A DNA stretch of 64,000 bases from Leptospira neocaledonica (GTDB lineage Bacteria > Spirochaetota > Leptospiria > Leptospirales > Leptospiraceae): NCBI RefSeq assembly GCF_002812205.1, contig NZ_NPEA01000003.1:1-64000 (forward strand). The letters are read 5' to 3'. Position 1 is the stretch's first letter. Each line of letters opens with the position of its first letter. Position numbers and translations under genes: made by a program. Shown here one piece after another: positions 36,864 through 46,285 of this stretch. The notes below the pieces were generated by a model, which saw only the letters and a list, made by a program, of their open reading frames with translations, was not told where the DNA came from and ran no database searches.

Positions 36864-39511
36864 TACTCAGCGTTTCGGACCATTTTTAGGACTCTAGAAT
36901 TCAGGTTCGGGTCCCCATTTTCATTTGCGAGTCTTTCTAATAAATTTATGTCGGATTCCGACTCAGGATTCCAATATTTAACAAAATAAAGGCGAGAAGT
37001 TCCGGCGGATAACCAGAATCTAGCCCAGTCCAGAAAATCTTCGGATTTATCTCCCCAACCGGAACCATTAAGAGAATCCTTAGTGAATGCAATCCTGTCC
37101 GGTAAATTTCTAAAATCCAATCTACGTTTTGCTTTTCTGAAAGATATAGAATCGGATCCACAAGACCATTCATAATCCCTAAGACCATTAGGAGATTTAG
37201 AAGTCACTTTCATATTCCAAACAAGTAACGCAGACTTCCCTTGGAGTAATTTAGATCCATCATAATATTGTAATGGAAAGGATTGCCAACCCAAATGACC
37301 TTCCCCTTCCGGAAGGTTTTTAGGGAAAAGATTCTCACAAGCAGGACCGAATACTTTTTTAGCAGAATCTGATTCCTCTCTTTTATCGAATCTTAAAAAT
37401 AATTTAATCTCAGAATCAGGGAATTCCTTTCTCAGATATTCTGCCGCTTCTACTCCAGGTGAATTCAGATAAATTTGAATTTTGTCCTTTTTGGAAAAAG
37501 ATTCCATCGTATTTCTTAGAGCAGATTGAGCAGTATAACTGGAAGGATTATCCGTATTCAATTCTCTTGCTTCCAGCTCGGAAGAATCGCCGTCTTTATG
37601 AAATAGAAATACTCTCTTATCTTTCACAAAAACAGCAATAAGCGGATGAGTTAACTTTTTGAAATTTGCATTTCTGAGAGGATCCGATTCTTCCCTAATC
37701 CGAGAAAATTCCTTGGTTCTCATTTCGGACCAAGCGGATTTCCAAGGTTCTCTTCCAGGAGGATAAAAGCCTTTATATCTAGAAATTCTAATATGGGTCT
37801 TAAGGATCGCAATATCCGGAGGAGAATCATCTTCTTGAAGTTCCGAATTTTCCTCGTAATGAATCATAAAAGAAAGTAGATCATTCGTATAACCGTGTCT
37901 GGTATAAAAATCAATGGCAGAGTTCTCTAAACTTTTGCTTCCGAAAGAAGGAGGGAGATAATTTTTGATCTCGAAAGTTTTATCGTCCGTAATACCGGAA
38001 GCAGAAATTTTAAGAGCTTGGTCTAAGAAACTTTTCACTCCTCTTAAGTTAGAAGATTCCTTATGAGAAAGAAATAATCCATTCAAGCGGATCCATTCCT
38101 CTTTATAAGAAGGATCTTCTTTTAAAATTCCGCCGGCTTTGGTGAACTCAATGATTGCTTTCCTGAGATTATTGGTTTTTAACTGCAAAAACCCGTGGAG
38201 CAATGTGGCAGAATATTCTACCCTTCTCCATCCCTTACTTTGCGCTAGAAAACTTAAGTCCATGGCAAGTTTGGAAGCTACTTCGGGTTCGTCTTCCGAA
38301 AGTATTTGAATAATTCTTAATTTAGTAAATAGATCATCTTCCGTTAGATTTTTAGGAGTACTGACCGACTGCAAAGCATCCACTGCTTTATGAGAATTTT
38401 TGGATTTCCAAACAGCGACGGACACCAAGTCGCGAGCACTATTGATCGGAATAGGTTCTCCTAAAAATGGATGAAGTATCTTAGTAGACCAATGTAAAAA
38501 ATCCAAATTCAAATAATATTCCAAAGCTCTTGTAGGTTCACCTTGCAAATAGGCAAGAGTTCCTAACTTTAGATATAATGAATTTTTATAAGTGGGAGCC
38601 ATCTCCCCTTGTCTCTCAATAATATACTTTAAAACTTTTTCGGCGGAATTCGGATCCCCATCTACCAAGTAGTAATATGCTAATTTTTCATAAGAATGAG
38701 AGAGCATTCTTCCGCCCAGATTTTCGGATACAATTCCTATTTTAGAAAATTGGATCGCATCTCTTGCAAATCCTAACTCGGAAAGATAATCCGCAATATT
38801 TGGGAGAAAATTAGATAAAAAAGGAATATGTTTTAGCTCCTTCTCCTCCGGATCAGTAACTCCGGGAAAAGGAGAAAGTATCCTCTGTAGATTTGTATAT
38901 TCCCGATCATGGTTCGGATCCGAAAGTTTGAAATCCGCCATATAACTTCCGAGACGAAGTGTTCTACAAAGTGAATAATATTGTTTTTTAGGAGAACATT
39001 TGATTTTATCTGCAGGTTTTTTATAGAGAAGAACGTTACGCGTCGATTCTACTAACTCCTTTTGATAAGTATCTCCTGCAGGAGGATTCCAAACTTTTAG
39101 AAAATTTTCCCCGTTCGTTTTTTTGGAAAAGTAGATATCCTGGAAATAAAGTAGAAGAACTTCTGCAAAACCTAGATCTTTTTCCTTTCGGATAGTATTG
39201 ATCAGATTGGAAAATTTCCCGGAATCTTTATTGAGAAGTAAATACTCTCCGGCTAAAAGTGCAAACTCTGATTTTTGGACTGGATTCAGGCCTTCCGGAA
39301 AAGAATTAAAATCAGTTTCTTTTGTAAGAACGTTTTTGCCATCCATCAAAAGATAAAAATTACCCGGAGAACCGGTCCAACCGTAGTCATTACGGGTCTG
39401 TGCGGAAAGAGATGTACAAAAAGAACAGAATGAAATTAATAAAAATGGAATATACTTTAAAATTAGGCCAATGCCGCCTATTTTACGAATATTTAAAATT
39501 GCATTTTGCAA
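36863..39511 (-). CDS. Exported TPR-like protein with degenerate CHAT-like C-terminus
   Basis: Protein of 882 residues. A signal or anchor helix lies at about 14-40. A long helical region (about 90-560) contains TPR-like repeats, such as KLGTLAYLQGEPTRALEYYLNL. The last about 260 residues follow the order of a CHAT peptidase: LIAVFVKDKRVFLF, then KIQIYLNSPGVEAAEYLRKEF, SALLVWNMKV, and a C-terminal WARFWLSAGTSRLYFVKYWNPES block similar to the AGA-xx-V-xxx-LW block. The catalytic histidine-glycine and cysteine-containing SAC motifs are not seen. The start is TTG at 39511; no better start is available. It is 27 bases downstream of gpsA. Function unknown; probably not proteolytic. Confidence 0.7.
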   Translation of the reverse strand: MQNAILNIRKIGGIGLILKYIPFLLISFCSFCTSLSAQTRNDYGWTGSPGNFYLLMDGKNVLTKETDFNSFPEGLNPVQKSEFALLAGEYLLLNKDSGKFSNLINTIRKEKDLGFAEVLLLYFQDIYFSKKTNGENFLKVWNPPAGDTYQKELVESTRNVLLYKKPADKIKCSPKKQYYSLCRTLRLGSYMADFKLSDPNHDREYTNLQRILSPFPGVTDPEEKELKHIPFLSNFLPNIADYLSELGFARDAIQFSKIGIVSENLGGRMLSHSYEKLAYYYLVDGDPNSAEKVLKYIIERQGEMAPTYKNSLYLKLGTLAYLQGEPTRALEYYLNLDFLHWSTKILHPFLGEPIPINSARDLVSVAVWKSKNSHKAVDALQSVSTPKNLTEDDLFTKLRIIQILSEDEPEVASKLAMDLSFLAQSKGWRRVEYSATLLHGFLQLKTNNLRKAIIEFTKAGGILKEDPSYKEEWIRLNGLFLSHKESSNLRGVKSFLDQALKISASGITDDKTFEIKNYLPPSFGSKSLENSAIDFYTRHGYTNDLLSFMIHYEENSELQEDDSPPDIAILKTHIRISRYKGFYPPGREPWKSAWSEMRTKEFSRIREESDPLRNANFKKLTHPLIAVFVKDKRVFLFHKDGDSSELEARELNTDNPSSYTAQSALRNTMESFSKKDKIQIYLNSPGVEAAEYLRKEFPDSEIKLFLRFDKREESDSAKKVFGPACENLFPKNLPEGEGHLGWQSFPLQYYDGSKLLQGKSALLVWNMKVTSKSPNGLRDYEWSCGSDSISFRKAKRRLDFRNLPDRIAFTKDSLNGSGWGDKSEDFLDWARFWLSAGTSRLYFVKYWNPESESDINLLERLANENGDPNLNSRVLKMVRNAE

Positions 39512-39538
39512 GGGAATCGATCGCGATTTAAGTCCGGT

Positions 39539-40540
39539 TTATAGACCTTCTCTTTTTAAGTCACGGCCCATTAAATCTCTAACAACCTCCTTGGGATTCT
39601 TATGCTCGTAAAGCATTTTATACACCTCGGTGGTGATGGCCATTTCTATGCCTAATTTCTGGGATAATTCGAATCCACTTTTTGCGGTTTTTACGCCTTC
39701 TGCAACTTCTACCATGCCGCCCAGGATAGATTCCAGACTTTCTCCTTTTCCCAATCTAAAACCAACAGTCCTATTTCTGGAAGCATCTCCACAACAGGTT
39801 AAGATCAAATCTCCCATTCCGGATGGTCCTAAAAAAGTAAGAGGGTCAGCACCCAATTTAACTCCAAGTCTGGAAATCTCCGTTAGTCCTCTAGTGATTA
39901 AAGCGGCTCTTGTATTCTGCCCGAATCCTAATCCGTCGGAAACTCCTGCAGCAATCGCGATCACATTTTTTAAGGAGCCGCCTACTTCTACTCCTACCAC
40001 ATCGGGTGTCCAATAGGTCCTAAAATAAGTGAAACTGAATATTTCCTGTACCTTTCTTGCTGTTGCTTCGTTTTTAGAAGCGATACTCACAATCGTAGGT
40101 ACACGTTTGACTAATTCTTTTGCAAAACTAGGTCCGGAAAGATAAGATAATCTACTGTGAAATTTACCGGGAAGTTCCGCTTCGAAAATTTCGGAAACCA
40201 GCCTGAGACTTCCATTTTCTATTCCTTTACTTGCGGAAACAATAGGTGCCTTTTCAGGAAGGAAGGATTTAATCTCTTTTAAAATATCAGTGATTGCATG
40301 AGAAGGAGGAGCAGAAACGATCATGTCTTTGTCGCGGACGGCTTCTTCTAAACTTGTGCTTCCTTTTAAATTTTTAGGAAGATCTATGCCCGGTAGATAT
40401 TTTTCGTTCCGATGGTTCTCGTTAATCTCTTGGATCAGTCCAGAGTTCCTTCCCCAAATGGTAACCTCATAACCTTTGTCCGCCAGTAACACACCTAAAG
40501 AAGAACCAAAACTTCCAGATCCGATAACGCCGATTTGCAT
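39539..40540 (-). CDS. gpsA: Glycerol-3-phosphate dehydrogenase [NAD(P)+]
   Basis: Cytoplasmic enzyme of 333 residues that reduces dihydroxyacetone phosphate to glycerol 3-phosphate for phospholipid synthesis. The nucleotide-binding [28 protein letters not shown] and [15 protein letters not shown] (catalytic lysine) motifs are all present, then [13 protein letters not shown] and a C-terminal helical region. Length is usual. It precedes the CHAT-like gene. Confidence 0.96.
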   Translation of the reverse strand: MQIGVIGSGSFGSSLGVLLADKGYEVTIWGRNSGLIQEINENHRNEKYLPGIDLPKNLKGSTSLEEAVRDKDMIVSAPPSHAITDILKEIKSFLPEKAPIVSASKGIENGSLRLVSEIFEAELPGKFHSRLSYLSGPSFAKELVKRVPTIVSIASKNEATARKVQEIFSFTYFRTYWTPDVVGVEVGGSLKNVIAIAAGVSDGLGFGQNTRAALITRGLTEISRLGVKLGADPLTFLGPSGMGDLILTCCGDASRNRTVGFRLGKGESLESILGGMVEVAEGVKTAKSGFELSQKLGIEMAITTEVYKMLYEHKNPKEVVRDLMGRDLKREGL

Positions 40541-40707
40541 GAGATACCCTTTCCCCGACTAACCCTAGGGAGTGATGATCCTGACCTGGAAAGCCTAAAC
40601 GGCAAGAAAAAAAAGAACGGAAATAGGAAGGCCTTTGCATTCTTATTTTGGCATAAAATAGAAATGAAGTTTACCGACCAAATCCGGAGGATTAACTTTG
40701 TTCTTCC

Positions 40708-41400
40708 ATGCTCGATTTGCGGAAACTTTCGGGATTCAATCTTTTAGATTTTCTGACGGGAAAAAATTCCTTCGAAGAAAAAGCCTTAAGAAGCAATTAC
40801 AGGATCGCCGTTTTACTTCATTCTTTGAATAAGGTTCTGCAAAAAAAAGTGGTAGAAGGTACGGAAGATCTGGAGTCCCTAGTGATGGATTCCGGTCGGG
40901 GTGTTTTATACCTTTCCGGACATTACTCTATCCAAGGACTGGCCTGGTCCAAAATTTTAAGAACGAATCATATCAGGTACAAACTCTCTTTACGACCCGT
41001 GAAGGTAGACGGAAACAGAGTTGTGTTTAAGATCGAAGCATTTAGGCTCTACGATCATAACCCAAGGTCAATCGATCCGATACGAATTTTTTCCAAAGTT
41101 TTCAAATTCCATCGAAAATTAATTTTAGAAGAGATCGTCGAAGAAATTCCGGAAATACTATCCCTTACGGATATAGGAAATGAGATCCGAGTCGACTTAA
41201 ATTATTTTTTAGCGGAAATTCCGGAAGTGGCAGGAGCTGTCACCGTCCAAAAAGTAATCCCCGAAAAAGGAAATGTATTCTTATTCGTGCGTTCCAATAC
41301 GATTTTAAAACCGCTATTGGATTTTTTTGGTCCGGACTATCTGAGAATAGAACCGATTTCGGAGAACGAGGACAGTATGCTCATGCTGTGGAGGGATTAG
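40708..41400 (+). CDS. Hypothetical protein
   Basis: Protein of 230 residues that I do not recognise, without signal peptide or membrane segment. It has a mixed alpha/beta character with SLRPVKVDGNRVVFKIEAFRLYDHN in the middle and a basic stretch around residues 130-140. GGAGG lies 17 bases before the ATG at 40708, farther than usual; an in-frame stop just after it excludes an earlier ATG. It is divergent from gpsA and 94 bases from the metallophosphoesterase gene, with a hairpin between them. Function unknown. Confidence 0.7.
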   Translation: MLDLRKLSGFNLLDFLTGKNSFEEKALRSNYRIAVLLHSLNKVLQKKVVEGTEDLESLVMDSGRGVLYLSGHYSIQGLAWSKILRTNHIRYKLSLRPVKVDGNRVVFKIEAFRLYDHNPRSIDPIRIFSKVFKFHRKLILEEIVEEIPEILSLTDIGNEIRVDLNYFLAEIPEVAGAVTVQKVIPEKGNVFLFVRSNTILKPLLDFFGPDYLRIEPISENEDSMLMLWRD

Positions 41401-41450
41401 AAAGATTGGACATTATCGCGGGTTTTTCAAGAATCAGTATAGAAAGGGTC

Positions 41451-41469
41451 AAACGGCTTTAAGTCGTTT
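41451..41469 (+). promoter_or_regulatory. Leader hairpin before the metallophosphoesterase gene
   Basis: AAACGGCT and AGTCGTTT pair (one G-T pair) across TTA. It lies 26 bases before the ATG at 41495 and may be a terminator for the preceding gene or an operator. Role not certain. Confidence 0.35.
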
Positions 41470-41494
41470 AACATATAATTTAGGATAAGTCCAA

Positions 41495-42493
41495 ATGAGG
41501 ATCATTTACCTCACCGATATCCACGACGGACTCAGAGGATTGAAAGAAGTCCTACTAGGAACCGAATGCGACTTGTACCTTTTCTCCGGCGATATAATCT
41601 ACAAAGCCTTTTTCAACCCAGAACGTATCATCGAATTTGTAACACTCCAAGAGGACATGTATCGGATCATGGATGATATCAAAGAAGATATCAATCCTTA
41701 CGATTATGCGACAAGAGCGGTACGTTTTCCGGAGAAATACCAACCTAACGTGGTAGAAAAATCCCACGATTACAGAAGATTATTCCACCAAGCCGCAAAA
41801 ACGATGAAGGAAAAATACGAACTCATCGAGATCATCATCCAAAAATATGCGAAAGCACCTGTCTGGTTACTACCGGGAAATTATGATATAGATCTTCAAT
41901 ACTCCGCGTTATATGAAAGAGACCTGCATAGAAAGACCTTCGATATGGAAGGATTAAAATTTGCAGGTTACGGTGGAGCTCCTGTCATCACTTCGGGTAT
42001 TCCCGAAAAATTAGCGGTTAAATTCCACGAATACAATCGTAACGGAAAAAATTATAGCGAACCCGAAGATTTCTTTAAGGAAGAAAATCCGGACATAGTT
42101 GTAATCCATAATCCTGCGTATGGATTCTTAGATAAAATCCCAAGTTTTGGACATGTAGGTTCCCAAGGGATTAGAAGATATTTAGATGATTATACCCCTT
42201 CTTTAGTGGTCTCCGGTCATGTTCACGAAGACCAAGGGATCGTAAAAAAAGGAAAAACAGTGTTTTTGAATCCTTCTAATTTTGGGCCGGTGGATTCGGT
42301 TTTCGGATTTCAACCCGGAGGCTTCTTCTCGGAAATAGAATTAGAAAAGGATCTTGTAAAAAAAGTAAAATTGAATAGACTATCGGATCACTCAATTCGC
42401 CAACTTTTAGAGGTCGATTGCTCTGGAGACAAGTTAGGGCTTGTCCATGTAAGCAGCGATTCGGAAGTATCGGCGGAAGATTTTATCCGATAG
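41495..42493 (+). CDS. Metallophosphoesterase
   Basis: Calcineurin-like phosphoesterase of 332 residues. The metal-site blocks are LTDIHDG (residue 5 on), LFSGDII (about 29), LLPGNYD (about 127), VVIHNPA and VSGHVHEDQG (about 240). The third block reads GNYD where most have GNHD, so that histidine is replaced by tyrosine; a catalytic change is possible. The following nucleotidyltransferase gene begins four bases after its stop, so it is an operon. The substrate is unknown. Confidence 0.85.
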   Translation: MRIIYLTDIHDGLRGLKEVLLGTECDLYLFSGDIIYKAFFNPERIIEFVTLQEDMYRIMDDIKEDINPYDYATRAVRFPEKYQPNVVEKSHDYRRLFHQAAKTMKEKYELIEIIIQKYAKAPVWLLPGNYDIDLQYSALYERDLHRKTFDMEGLKFAGYGGAPVITSGIPEKLAVKFHEYNRNGKNYSEPEDFFKEENPDIVVIHNPAYGFLDKIPSFGHVGSQGIRRYLDDYTPSLVVSGHVHEDQGIVKKGKTVFLNPSNFGPVDSVFGFQPGGFFSEIELEKDLVKKVKLNRLSDHSIRQLLEVDCSGDKLGLVHVSSDSEVSAEDFIR

Positions 42494-42497
42494 CTTT

Positions 42498-43175
42498 ATG
42501 ACTCTTCCTAAACTCAGTTCGAACTCCAATATACAAAAATTCGTAGGTTTGAAAAAGTTTTTCAGATCTCACGAGACCGGAGTATCCAGAGAAAGAATAG
42601 AAGATTTCAAAAAATTTAATAAACTCATCAACTACGGCGGAGACGAAGTAGCATTCGATATCCTGGGTTCCTTAAATTTCGGCCAGGCCACAAGTGATTC
42701 CGACACAGACATTGTAATGTATACCAGATGTGAAGAAGGTAAAATGGGAGAATGTGGACTGGAAAATTGTTATAAAATTTCCCTGTTCAAGCATATGTTC
42801 CTAAATCTGGTTACCTTTGAACATAACTCTCAGGCATATAAATTAGAGATCGTGGACTCTATCAATCTGAACCAATTGGAAAAAGATATAAAAGATAAGA
42901 ATGCAGATTCTGCCTTACTCATCCGTTTTTGTTTTTATAGATCCATTTGTAGAGGGGTGAATCGTAGGCTTCTTCATAAATACGAAAACATGATCTCGGA
43001 GAATCTTCCTCTTTGGGAAAAAATTTCCGAATCGTTAGAAGAATGTTTCGAAGGTATAATCAAGTCTTCCCAACATACTTACTCTTTCCATAAGTACGCC
43101 GGAAGATTAGCAGATAAGGGAATTAAATTGCCGGGCTCTATGGCGGAGAAAATAAAGGATTATCTAAAACAATGA
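42498..43175 (+). CDS. Nucleotidyltransferase-fold protein
   Basis: Protein of 225 residues with DILGSLNFGQATSDSDTDIVMYT, the G-S-x10-D-x-D metal-binding pattern of the polymerase-beta-type nucleotidyltransferase fold. The rest is helical, with a CEEGKMGECGLENC cysteine group at about 76-90. It could modify a protein, RNA or small molecule; the target is unknown. It lies between the phosphoesterase and a zinc-ribbon gene, whose ATG overlaps its TGA by four bases. This suggests coupled expression. Confidence 0.78.
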   Translation: MTLPKLSSNSNIQKFVGLKKFFRSHETGVSRERIEDFKKFNKLINYGGDEVAFDILGSLNFGQATSDSDTDIVMYTRCEEGKMGECGLENCYKISLFKHMFLNLVTFEHNSQAYKLEIVDSINLNQLEKDIKDKNADSALLIRFCFYRSICRGVNRRLLHKYENMISENLPLWEKISESLEECFEGIIKSSQHTYSFHKYAGRLADKGIKLPGSMAEKIKDYLKQ

Positions 43176-43567
43176 TCACTTTTCTCACCTTAGTCGCTTG
43201 TTTGGCTGCGGCTGCGATATTCTTCCACGTATTATATACGGTAGATACAAAACGTTTGGATAAAAAAGCGTCCAAACGACCTAAAGATAACGAGTATGGA
43301 AATCCCAGAAAAGTATATGGTGGAAATTGGGATCCGAATCTTCCTCGCCCTAGACTTTGCCCTGTATGTGGTCGGTTCTTGGATAAGAATGAATATTTAT
43401 ACGCAGTACTTTTTGAGCCCGCAACACCTGGAGCAAAACGACAAGCTCGGATTTATGGTTGCCGTTATTGTTACCTAGGATTGGATGATTCGAGTTCGGC
43501 TCCAGAGGAAATGGTGCAAAATTCTCCTCAACCGAAACCAGTCCAGGATGAAGAACTCGGTCTCTGA
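43172..43567 (+). CDS. Membrane-anchored zinc-ribbon protein
   Basis: Protein of 131 residues. An N-terminal helix (about 2-25) is hydrophobic and could anchor it. Two CxxC-like pairs follow, CPVCGRF at about 68 and GCRYCYLG at about 96, making a likely zinc ribbon. The middle is basic. The end overlaps the start of recG by 20 bases, so all of these genes from the phosphoesterase on are probably one operon. Function unknown. Confidence 0.72.
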   Translation: MITFLTLVACLAAAAIFFHVLYTVDTKRLDKKASKRPKDNEYGNPRKVYGGNWDPNLPRPRLCPVCGRFLDKNEYLYAVLFEPATPGAKRQARIYGCRYCYLGLDDSSSAPEEMVQNSPQPKPVQDEELGL

Positions 43568-45668
43568 TAAAAAAAATTCTAATATTTCCCTAACTAGCTC
43601 CATCGGAGTAGTAAAAGGTGTTGGTCCTAAAAAGCAGGAGGTTTTGGAATCCGTTGGGATCAAAACCATTCAAGATCTTTTAGGATGGTTTCCTCGTAGA
43701 TACTTAGATCGAAACTTAACGGAGAACATACTTCTCAAGCAGGGAGAATCGGTTACCTTAATTCTGGAGGTGATCGATTCTTATCTAGCTCATGGAAAAA
43801 AATCCAGACTGGTAGTTTCTGCAAAAACAAAAAACAACGAACCGATCAGTTTAGTCTTTTTTAGAGGGATCCAATTTTTCCGTAGGGTTTTTCAACCTGG
43901 GATTCTTGTGGCTGTTACCGGCAAGTTGGAATATTTCAGAGGATTCCAACTCATGCATCCGGATTACGAAGTTCTATCTTACGGTGGAAATTCCGACATT
44001 TCGGAAGACGATCTTCCGGAGAGTATCCATACAGGACGGATCATTCCACTTTATCCTACAACCGAAGCCATGAGAGATGAACATCTTAACTCCAGGGAGC
44101 TCCGGAAACTTATCCATTTTGCATTAAAACTTTTGGAAGGTAGAATCCAGGAAATTCTTCCGGCTCAAGTGGTCAAAAAAAGAAATCTTATGGATCGAGC
44201 TCAGGCTTATAATGAGATCCATTTTCCCACAGAAGACGAACAATTGGGAAGAGCAAGGACCAGATTTAAATACGAAGAATTATATTATTTTAATCTTCTG
44301 ATAGATTACAAACGTTCTCAAAGAGCAAAAATACCTAGAGTTCTTTGGCCTCTTCCTGAATCCAAAACCGCAAACGATCTGATCAAAAATCTGCCTTTCG
44401 AGTTGACCCCGGATCAGAAAGAAAGCCTGACAAAAATTTCAGAATGGACCAAGTCGGACACTCCTGCTGCAATCCTATTACAAGGAGATGTGGGGTCCGG
44501 AAAAACCCTTGTGGCACTTTTGACTGCCCTCAAATACACGGACAATCAGGTCCAGGTTTGTATGGTGGCTCCTACCGAAATTTTGGCCAGACAACATTAC
44601 CAAACCGTAATGAACTTTTTAGGCAATATGCCTTTCTTACGAATAGAACTTTTGGTCGGAAAAGAGCCCAAAAAGACCAGGGCAGAAAAAATATTCAGAA
44701 TCAAAACTGGAGAATCTCTCTTTATCATAGGAACTCATAGCGTTTTCCAGGAAGATGTGACTTTCAAAGATCTGGGGCTTGCCATTATAGACGAACAGCA
44801 TAAGTTCGGAGTGGAACAAAGAGAAACATTAAGAGCCAAAGGAAAAAATCCGGACATTCTTGCTATGACAGCAACTCCTATTCCAAGAACACTTTGTCTC
44901 ACTCTATACGGTGATTTGGAATTAGTGACTTTAAAAAATCGTCCAGCCGGAAGAATACCGATCAAGACCTTATGGTTTACCGAAAGCAAAAGATCTGGAG
45001 TTTATAAATCCATCCAAAAGTACGTCTCTCAAGGAAGACAATGTTATATAGTTTACCCATTGGTAGAAGAATCCGAAAAATCGGATCTGAAATCTTGTAT
45101 AGAAGCTTATGAAACATTAAGAAAAGATGTTTTTCCGGAATTCAAAGTGGGACTTCTCCACGGAAAAATGGAAACTTCTGAAAAAGACCGGATCATGAAA
45201 TTGTTCCAGCAAAACGAGATCAATATCTTAGTAAGTACTACTGTAATAGAGGTTGGAGTGGATGTTCCGAATGCTTCCGTGATGGTCATTGAACATTCGG
45301 ATAGATTCGGGATCTCTCAGCTTCATCAGTTGAGAGGGCGTGTAGGCCGGGGAAAACACGAGAGTTTTTGTATCTTAATTTCAGACTCCAAAATTACGGA
45401 AGAAGCAAGATATAGAATACAGGCCTTAGTAGACTCCGACGATGGATTCTTCTTATCGGAAGCGGACTTGAAATTAAGAGGCCCAGGAGAATTGCTTGGG
45501 GTAAGACAAAGTGGACTGCCAGACTTTAAGATCGCTGACTTACGAGAAGACAGTCAATGGATTGAGATTTCGAGAGAAGATGCAGCTCAGTTCGGGAATT
45601 TAGGAGATCTGGAAAAATCGGAAATCGTTTCTAGATTTTCGGAAGGCGCTTTGTTATTTTCGAATTAA
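43548..45668 (+). CDS. recG: ATP-dependent DNA helicase RecG
   Basis: DNA-repair helicase of 706 residues that remodels stalled forks. The start at 43548 (MKNSVSDKKN) is preferred to the longer frame because GGA precedes it and the extension has no family match. An N-terminal wedge/OB domain (about 20-230) begins GVVKGVGPKKQEVLE. Walker A is LQGDVGSGKTLVAL (about 320) and the DEAH-like motif is IDEQHKFG. The helicase core also includes MTATPIPRTL, TTVIEVGVDVPNA and QLRGRVGRG, all in RecG. Length fits. It is the last gene of the 41.5-45.7 kb operon. Confidence 0.96.
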   Translation: MKNSVSDKKNSNISLTSSIGVVKGVGPKKQEVLESVGIKTIQDLLGWFPRRYLDRNLTENILLKQGESVTLILEVIDSYLAHGKKSRLVVSAKTKNNEPISLVFFRGIQFFRRVFQPGILVAVTGKLEYFRGFQLMHPDYEVLSYGGNSDISEDDLPESIHTGRIIPLYPTTEAMRDEHLNSRELRKLIHFALKLLEGRIQEILPAQVVKKRNLMDRAQAYNEIHFPTEDEQLGRARTRFKYEELYYFNLLIDYKRSQRAKIPRVLWPLPESKTANDLIKNLPFELTPDQKESLTKISEWTKSDTPAAILLQGDVGSGKTLVALLTALKYTDNQVQVCMVAPTEILARQHYQTVMNFLGNMPFLRIELLVGKEPKKTRAEKIFRIKTGESLFIIGTHSVFQEDVTFKDLGLAIIDEQHKFGVEQRETLRAKGKNPDILAMTATPIPRTLCLTLYGDLELVTLKNRPAGRIPIKTLWFTESKRSGVYKSIQKYVSQGRQCYIVYPLVEESEKSDLKSCIEAYETLRKDVFPEFKVGLLHGKMETSEKDRIMKLFQQNEINILVSTTVIEVGVDVPNASVMVIEHSDRFGISQLHQLRGRVGRGKHESFCILISDSKITEEARYRIQALVDSDDGFFLSEADLKLRGPGELLGVRQSGLPDFKIADLREDSQWIEISREDAAQFGNLGDLEKSEIVSRFSEGALLFSN

Positions 45669-45731
45669 TAAAAATGTTTCCCGGCCGGCCGAAATTTCAA
45701 CCGACCAAAAAACATATCTCGTTCTAAAGAA

Positions 45732-46070
45732 TTAATAGATAAACGGAATGATTGTCGCTCTAGGATTCAAATCGCAGGTAAATCCTCCGAGATCCACAGT
45801 CAGCAAGTTGATAATCAACGCCTCATTTGCGCAATCGTCCACATCCGATTTATTATAGTATTTATCTTCTTCTACTTTTGCTAATTGAGGAGCAAGAATA
45901 GAAAGAACTTCAAAGCCGCTTACTGCGGATCCAATAACTGCACTTGTCAAAATGATACTTTTTGCTTCTTTTCCATCAACGGTATCCGGATAGGATAAGC
46001 CGACTGCATCGAACAGAACACAATTGAACGTTAATACCAGAGGCAGAAGAAGAGTGATGATTTTTTTCAT
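45732..46070 (-). CDS. Small putative lipoprotein
   Basis: Exported protein of 112 residues. The start at 46070 (MKKIITLLLPLV) gives a normal signal peptide that ends FNC, a relaxed spirochaetal lipobox (cysteine 17). The rest carries hydrophobic helical parts, AKSIILTSAVIGSAVSG and EVLSILAPQLA, with DDCANEALIINLLT and two later cysteines, ending in IPFIY. It resembles a small family of Leptospira lipoproteins of unknown function. It is convergent with recG. Confidence 0.68.
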   Translation of the reverse strand: MKKIITLLLPLVLTFNCVLFDAVGLSYPDTVDGKEAKSIILTSAVIGSAVSGFEVLSILAPQLAKVEEDKYYNKSDVDDCANEALIINLLTVDLGGFTCDLNPRATIIPFIY

Positions 46071-46285
46071 CCAGGGTTCTCCCAATTTGTTTTTTACAAA
46101 AAATTTCCAATTAGAGCTTAACTTCAACCGAATTTCCTAGGTAATGCAATACAAATTTCCGGATTTCAAGGCAGGGGTTTGTCATAAAGTCCCAGAAATT
46201 TCTGTAGTAACATTTGTGTCTTTAAAGGGATTTGGATCATTAGAAAATCCCTTTTCCCCAAGTCGGCAAAGAAGAATATGGAATT

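Noticed and set aside
36683..36889. 68-codon open frame on the plus strand between the CNNM gene and the CHAT-like gene
   Set aside because: It has no ribosome binding site, overlaps the end of a real gene on the other strand and resembles no known protein.
45668..45732. CGGCCGGCCG palindrome after recG as a terminator
   Set aside because: The palindrome is short, leaves no room for a loop and has no following T-run.
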